NCBI GenBank assembly: GCA_963798805.1
Contig: CAWCVC010000010.1
Location: forward strand, 186,001 to 250,000
DNA from: CAVZCK01 sp963798805
GTDB taxonomy: Bacteria; Pseudomonadota; Alphaproteobacteria; Rhizobiales; Rhodomicrobiaceae
DNA: 64,000 nt
Direction of reading: 5' to 3'
The translations under genes and the position numbers were made by a program. This document shows, in pieces, positions 59,904 to 64,000 of this stretch. How positions within the stretch are numbered: position 1 is the first letter of the stretch; the number at the start of each line of letters is the position of its first letter. Under the pieces are notes generated by a model. It saw only the letters and a program-made list of their open reading frames with translations. It did not search any database and was not told the DNA's origin.

Positions 59904-61331
59904 TCAGATCACCTTTCCGGGGTTGAGGATGCCCTTGGGGTCGAAGACCTCCTTGATCTTGTGCATCAGCTCGATCTCGACCGCCGCCTTCACCTCGCGC
60001 AGCAAATCGCGCTTCAGCCGCCCGATGCCGTGCTCGGCGCTGACCGAGCCACCAAGTTCGAGAACAATGGCGTTGACCGCGCCCGTTACCTCATCCCAGC
60101 GGGCAAGGAAGGCGTCCTTGTCGGCGCCGACGGGCTGGCTGATGTTGAAATGGATATTGCCGTCGCCGTAATGGCCGAAAGGCACTGGTCGGCAGCCCGG
60201 CACCAGCGCGGTCACGGCGTCGATGGCGCGGGAAATGAACTCGGGCAGCGCCGCCACCGGCACGGAGACGTCGTTCTTGATGCTGCCGCCTTCCTGAAGC
60301 TGCACCTCGGTCAGCATCTCGCGGATGCGCCAGAACTCGTTCGCCTGGGCGAGCGAGGCGGCGAGCACCGCGTCCGCAACGACGCCCTGCTCCACACCTT
60401 CGACCAGAATCGCCTCGATGGTCGTCTGCGCCGCATCGACCCGAAGGCTGGACAGCTCCATTAGCGCGTACCAGGGATGCGGGCTCGACAGCGGATCGCG
60501 CGCGCCATCGGCATGGCGGAGCACAAACTCCACGCCGATCCGCGGGATCAGCTCGAAGCCGGTCAGTTCGCCCGCGCCGAGCTCATGGGCGAGATCGAAG
60601 AAGCGCGCCGCCTCGTCGAGGCCGGAGAGGCCGACAAAGGTCGTCGCCTTGCTTTTCGGCGCGGGCACGAGCTTCAGTACCGCTGCGGTGATGACGCCGA
60701 GCGTGCCTTCGGCGCCGATGAACAGGTCGCGCAGATCGTAGCCGGTGTTGTCCTTGCGGAGCGCGCGCAGGCCGTTCCAGATCCGCCCATCCGCCAGCAC
60801 GACTTCGAGGCCGAGCACAAGGCTGCGCGCATTGCCGTAGGCGAGCACCTGCAGCCCGCCGGCGTTGGTGGAGAGATTGCCGCCGATCTGGCAGGAGCCT
60901 TCCGAAGCGATGCTCAAGGGGAAGAGCCGCCCGGCCTCCTCCGCCGCCTTCTGCGCGGCGGCGAGCGTCGCGCCGGCCTCGGCGATCATCGAATTGCCGC
61001 GGGGATCGACGGAGCGGATGCGGTTCAACCGCTCCATGCTCAGCACGATCTCGGGGCCAAAGGGGATCTGGCCGCCGACGAGCCCGGTGTTGCCGCCTTG
61101 CGGGACGACGGCCGTGCCGGTCTCGTTCGCCAGCGCCATGATGCGCGAGACCTCCTCGACAGTGCCGGGCCTCAGCACCAGCGGCGTCTTGCCGATATAG
61201 AGCTTGCGCCACTCGCGCAGATAGGGCTCCTGATCGACGGCGGCGGTCAGGGCATATTTCTCGCCGACGATTTCCGTGAAGGCGCGCAAGGTCTCGGGCG
61301 AAGGCGCGGCGGCGATCATATCGGCAGGCAT
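59904..61331 (-). CDS. FAD-linked oxidase (D-2-hydroxyglutarate dehydrogenase-like)
   Basis: 475 residues, VAO/PCMH flavoprotein. The FAD-binding_4 domain (about 45-225) has VVPQGGNTGLVGGQIPFGPE and GGNLSTNAGGLQVLAYG. The FAD-oxidase C domain (about 230-470) has PFGHYGDGNIHFNI with metal-binding His residues and VSAEHGIGRLKRDLLREVK. This pattern fits D-2-hydroxyglutarate or D-lactate dehydrogenases. ATG 61331 lies three bp from the stop of the frameshifted TsaC/Sua5 gene, so both are probably one operon. Confidence 0.88.
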   Translation of the reverse strand: MPADMIAAAPSPETLRAFTEIVGEKYALTAAVDQEPYLREWRKLYIGKTPLVLRPGTVEEVSRIMALANETGTAVVPQGGNTGLVGGQIPFGPEIVLSMERLNRIRSVDPRGNSMIAEAGATLAAAQKAAEEAGRLFPLSIASEGSCQIGGNLSTNAGGLQVLAYGNARSLVLGLEVVLADGRIWNGLRALRKDNTGYDLRDLFIGAEGTLGVITAAVLKLVPAPKSKATTFVGLSGLDEAARFFDLAHELGAGELTGFELIPRIGVEFVLRHADGARDPLSSPHPWYALMELSSLRVDAAQTTIEAILVEGVEQGVVADAVLAASLAQANEFWRIREMLTEVQLQEGGSIKNDVSVPVAALPEFISRAIDAVTALVPGCRPVPFGHYGDGNIHFNISQPVGADKDAFLARWDEVTGAVNAIVLELGGSVSAEHGIGRLKRDLLREVKAAVEIELMHKIKEVFDPKGILNPGKVI

Positions 61332-61334
61332 CGG

Positions 61335-62295
61335 CTAACTCCTTGCTGTCCGGCGCGGCGCGGCGGCGCGGCGCAGACGGTCGTTGATCGCCTCGCCGAG
61401 CCCTTCATCGGGGATGGGCGCGACGGCGATCCGCTCGACATCACTCCTATCGAGCCGGCGCAGATAAGCAAAGAGATTGGCGGCCGCTTCGCGCAAATTG
61501 CCGCCCTCGCTGAGATTGAGCCCGTCGCCGGCCCAATGAGCCCCGAAGCCGAGATAGGCTTCGCCCGGCTGCGGCTCACGGGCGTCGAGGCGCAATTGAG
61601 CGCGGGGGGCATAATGCGAGGCGAGCATCCCCGGCGCCTGCGGCTTGGCGCGGGTTGCGCCTTCGGAGAGAGCGCGCCCAAGAACATCCTCGATCTCGCC
61701 GCGCGCCAAAGCGCCGGCACGCAGCAGCACCGGCTGGCCGTCCTCGAAGCCGACAATCGTCGAATTCGAGCCCGGCCGGGCACGGGCCGCCATCGAGAAC
61801 CATATCGATCTTGTCGCCGAGATCGGCTGCGACATGGGCGGCCTCGGTCGGGCTGACCCGGCCGGAGGGGTTGGCGCTCGGCGCGGCGATCGGCACGCCG
61901 GCAGCCGCGATCAGCGCGCCCGCCGCCTCATGCGCCGGCACCCGCAGCGCCACCGTCGGCAGCCCGGCGCTGACGAGATCACTGAGCAGCGCGCCTTGCC
62001 GCCGCGGCACGACCAGCGTCAGCGGTCCTGGCCAGAACCCCTCGGCCAAACGGCGCGCGTCGTCACTGAAAACGCCCAGCGCCTCGGCTTCGTCCTGGCT
62101 CGCCACATGCACGATCAGCGGGTTGAAGCGCGGGCGGCCCTTGGCCTCGAAAATCCGCGCCACCGCCTCGCCGTCCGACGCATTGGCGCCGAGCCCGTAA
62201 ACCGTCTCCGTCGGAAAGGCAACAAGGCCGCCCGCGCGGATGATCCGTGCCGCTTCTTCGATCGTCTCAGGCGAAATCTTTGCGGGAACAGACAT
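61335..62295 (-). pseudogene. tsaC: L-threonylcarbamoyladenylate synthase (Sua5/TsaC type), interrupted by a frameshift
   Basis: The protein makes threonylcarbamoyl-AMP for the t6A37 modification of tRNAs and is normally essential. The first piece (62295 to about 61765) holds the YrdC domain: VAFPTETVYGLGANASD, KGRPRFNPLIVHV, and APSANPSGRVSPT. Near 61764, GAATTCGACG carries one base too many; dropping one T restores CPAGLE-STIVGFEDGQ. The second piece (to 61335) is the Sua5 C-terminal domain (LASHYAPRAQLRLD, AYLGFGAHW), about 140 residues. Both halves look unmutated otherwise, so a sequencing error or a very recent change is more likely than an old pseudogene. Confidence 0.85.
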
Positions 62296-62435
62296 TTTCG
62301 GCAGCGGCTCGATCCGGTCTTCCGCCCCGTACCGGGCGTCAGAACCTCTCCTTGCGGTTAAGAGCGTTCCCTATACATTATAGGTTTAACGAAAGCTGCC
62401 GCAAATCGGGCGGCGTCGGTTTGCCTGGAGGAAGC

Positions 62436-64000
62436 ATGGCCTATAAGGCGCCCGTCTCAGACATCTTGTTCACGCTCAACCACATCGCCGGTTTTTCCCG
62501 CCTTGTCGAGGACGGTCTGTTCGGCGATCTCGACACCACCACCGTCGAGGCGATCCTGGAAGAGGCGGGCAAATTCGCCAGCGAGGAACTGGCGCCCCTC
62601 AACCGCATCGGCGACGAGCACGGCGCGAGGCTGAAGGACGGCGAGGTGGTCCTCCCCCCGGGCTGGAAGGAAGCCTACCGCAAATTCTGGGAAGGCGGCT
62701 GGAACGCCCTGCCCTCGCCCCAAGCCTATGGCGGCCAGGGTCTGCCGGTCGCGCTGGCGATGGCGGTCAGCGAGATGTGGAACGGCGCCAATATGGCGTT
62801 CGGGCTCAATCCGCTCCTGACCCAGGCCGGCGTTGAAGCGCTGTCGAAATATGGCTCGGAGGCGCTCAAGAGCAAATATCTGCCCAAGATGGTCTCGGGC
62901 GAGTGGACCGGCTCCATGCAGCTCACCGAGCCCCATGCCGGCTCCGACCTGCGCTTCCTGAAGACGCGCGCCGTGCCGCAGGGCGACGGCAGCTTCCGCA
63001 TCACCGGCACCAAAATCTTCATCACCTTTGGCGAGCATTCGCTCACCGACAACATCGTTCACATCGTGCTTGCCCGCCTGCCCGACGCGCCGGAAGGCAC
63101 CAAGGGCATCTCGATGTTCCTGATCCCAAAATTCCTGGTCAATGACGATGGCTCGCTCGGCGCGCGCAACGACGTCCGCTGCGCCAAGCTGGAGCGAAAG
63201 CTCGGCATTCACGGCTCACCGACCTGCGTGCTCAATTACGGCGATGAGGACGGCGCCATCGGCTGGCTAGTCGGCGAGCCGCATCGTGGCCTCTATTATA
63301 TGTTCACGATGATGAACCAGGCGCGGCTCGGCGTCGGCGTGCAGGGCGTCGGCGTTGCCGAACACGCCTTCCAGGACGCGCTGGCCTATGCCCGCGAGCG
63401 CAAGCAGGGCAGCGAGAGCGACACGCCGCCTGGCGAGATGACGCCGATCATCAACCACCCGGATGTGCGCCGGATGCTGCTGTCGATGAAGGCGAAGATC
63501 GCGGCGGCCCGCGCCATCTGCTCGATGAACGCCGTCGCCATCGACCTCGCCCATCACGGTCGTGACGATGCCACCCGCGCCAGGGCCGAGGCCCTCGCGG
63601 CGTTGCTGACGCCAGTGTCGAAATCCTACGGCTCCGATATTGCGGTCGAGGTCGCCTCCGAAGCGGTACAGGTTCATGGCGGCATGGGCTTCATCGAGGA
63701 AACGGGCGTCGCCCAGCATTACCGCGATGCGCGCATCGCGCCGATCTATGAAGGCACCAACGGCCTCCAGGCGCTCGATCTCGTCAGCCGCAAGCTGCCC
63801 CTCAACAATGGCGAGACCGTCCGCCAATTCATCGCGGATCTGGACGAGACCGTGCGCGAGGTGAAGGCCTCCAATGAGCCGGCTTTCGGCGCGACGGGCG
63901 AATGTCTCGCCGACAGCCTCGCCGATCTCGGCGAGACGACCGAGTGGCTGCAGTGCAAGCTGGCTGAGGCGCCAAAAGCGGCGTTCGCCGCCGCTACGCC
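62436..64000 (+). CDS. acyl-CoA dehydrogenase family protein, partial at right edge
   Basis: About 521 residues visible; the frame is open to the window end. ATG 62436 has TGGAGGAAG upstream. Flavin motifs: MQLTEPHAGSDLRFLKT, ITGTKIFITFGEHS, and QARLGVGVQGVGVAEHAFQD; the catalytic-region text IAPIYEGTNGLQALDLVSRK. The N-terminal extension before the family domain and the length over 500 indicate the long (FadE12/DMSP-type) subgroup with C-terminal domain. It probably takes part in fatty-acid or branched acyl-CoA oxidation, like the ligase and SDR nearby. Confidence 0.93.
   Translation, partial: MAYKAPVSDILFTLNHIAGFSRLVEDGLFGDLDTTTVEAILEEAGKFASEELAPLNRIGDEHGARLKDGEVVLPPGWKEAYRKFWEGGWNALPSPQAYGGQGLPVALAMAVSEMWNGANMAFGLNPLLTQAGVEALSKYGSEALKSKYLPKMVSGEWTGSMQLTEPHAGSDLRFLKTRAVPQGDGSFRITGTKIFITFGEHSLTDNIVHIVLARLPDAPEGTKGISMFLIPKFLVNDDGSLGARNDVRCAKLERKLGIHGSPTCVLNYGDEDGAIGWLVGEPHRGLYYMFTMMNQARLGVGVQGVGVAEHAFQDALAYARERKQGSESDTPPGEMTPIINHPDVRRMLLSMKAKIAAARAICSMNAVAIDLAHHGRDDATRARAEALAALLTPVSKSYGSDIAVEVASEAVQVHGGMGFIEETGVAQHYRDARIAPIYEGTNGLQALDLVSRKLPLNNGETVRQFIADLDETVREVKASNEPAFGATGECLADSLADLGETTEWLQCKLAEAPKAAFAAAT

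Noticed and set aside
1..64000. CRISPR array, prophage or toxin-antitoxin system
   Set aside because: No regularly spaced direct repeats, phage structural genes or recognisable toxin/antitoxin pairs were found in the window.

Overview
The window is a high-GC alphaproteobacterial chromosome segment, almost certainly from the Hyphomicrobiales (Rhizobiales). The evidence is a complete CtrA/ChpT/SciP cell-cycle set with GANTC (CcrM) sites, a DUF1134 (EipA-type) envelope protein, FliJ of the rhizobial type, and short palindromic repeats typical of that order. I cannot name the genus. Most of the window is ordinary metabolism and housekeeping, with two degenerate patches and one intact insertion sequence.

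Layout. 1-1.5 kb: start of a two-gene molybdenum hydroxylase operon (the large subunit runs off the left edge). 1.5-3.5 kb: a decayed patch (broken WD40 gene, small membrane protein) ending at the 3' end of tRNA-Ser(GGA), which looks like an old integration scar. 3.6-12.7 kb: scattered single genes (MsrA, TIGR01777 epimerase, threonine dehydratase-like enzyme, GT2 glycosyltransferase, an APH-like/P-loop kinase fusion, a VWA protein). 12.8-16.4 kb: malate synthase, an IclR regulator and a divergent 2-hydroxyacid dehydrogenase, with two matching 15-bp operator-like sites. 16.6-21.2 kb: TRAP transporter (DctP, DctQ, DctM) plus amidase. 21.7-26.4 kb: a complete branched-chain amino-acid type ABC transporter (GFKHM). 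26.4-30.4 kb: a penicillin-acylase-family gene broken twice (one frameshift, one in-frame TAG), with an intact IS1182-family element sitting 31 bp before its start.

30.7-37.3 kb: the cell-cycle block: sciP with a perfect CtrA box, a GNAT enzyme, DUF488, two tandem paralogous lipoproteins, a YajQ-family protein, FliJ, a 0.7-kb regulatory region with GANTC sites, ctrA, a stand-alone receiver protein and chpT. ChpT is the phosphotransferase that phosphorylates CtrA, and SciP restrains CtrA-dependent transcription, so the circuit is largely encoded here. 37.6-47.6 kb: CysQ-like phosphatase, EipA, a coiled-coil membrane protein, a metallophosphatase, a TAXI-type solute-binding protein without adjacent permease, a large membrane/Sel1-like protein and a PlsB-like acyltransferase. 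47.7-64 kb: alpha/beta hydrolase, FMN-dependent hydroxyacid oxidase, an MdeB-like E1 enzyme, PutA, an SDR, an acyl-CoA ligase, an FAD-linked oxidase, a frameshifted threonylcarbamoyl-AMP synthase and the start of an acyl-CoA dehydrogenase.

I found no CRISPR array, prophage, toxin-antitoxin pair or recognised defence system. The most unusual signals are non-coding: a contiguous cloverleaf-shaped palindromic element at 57457-57537, three copies of a hairpin repeat all at convergent gene ends, the paired IclR operators and the GANTC/CtrA sites. Several single-base lesions (penicillin acylase, TsaC/Sua5, WD40, a lipoprotein C-terminus) need checking against reads, because one lies in a normally essential gene.
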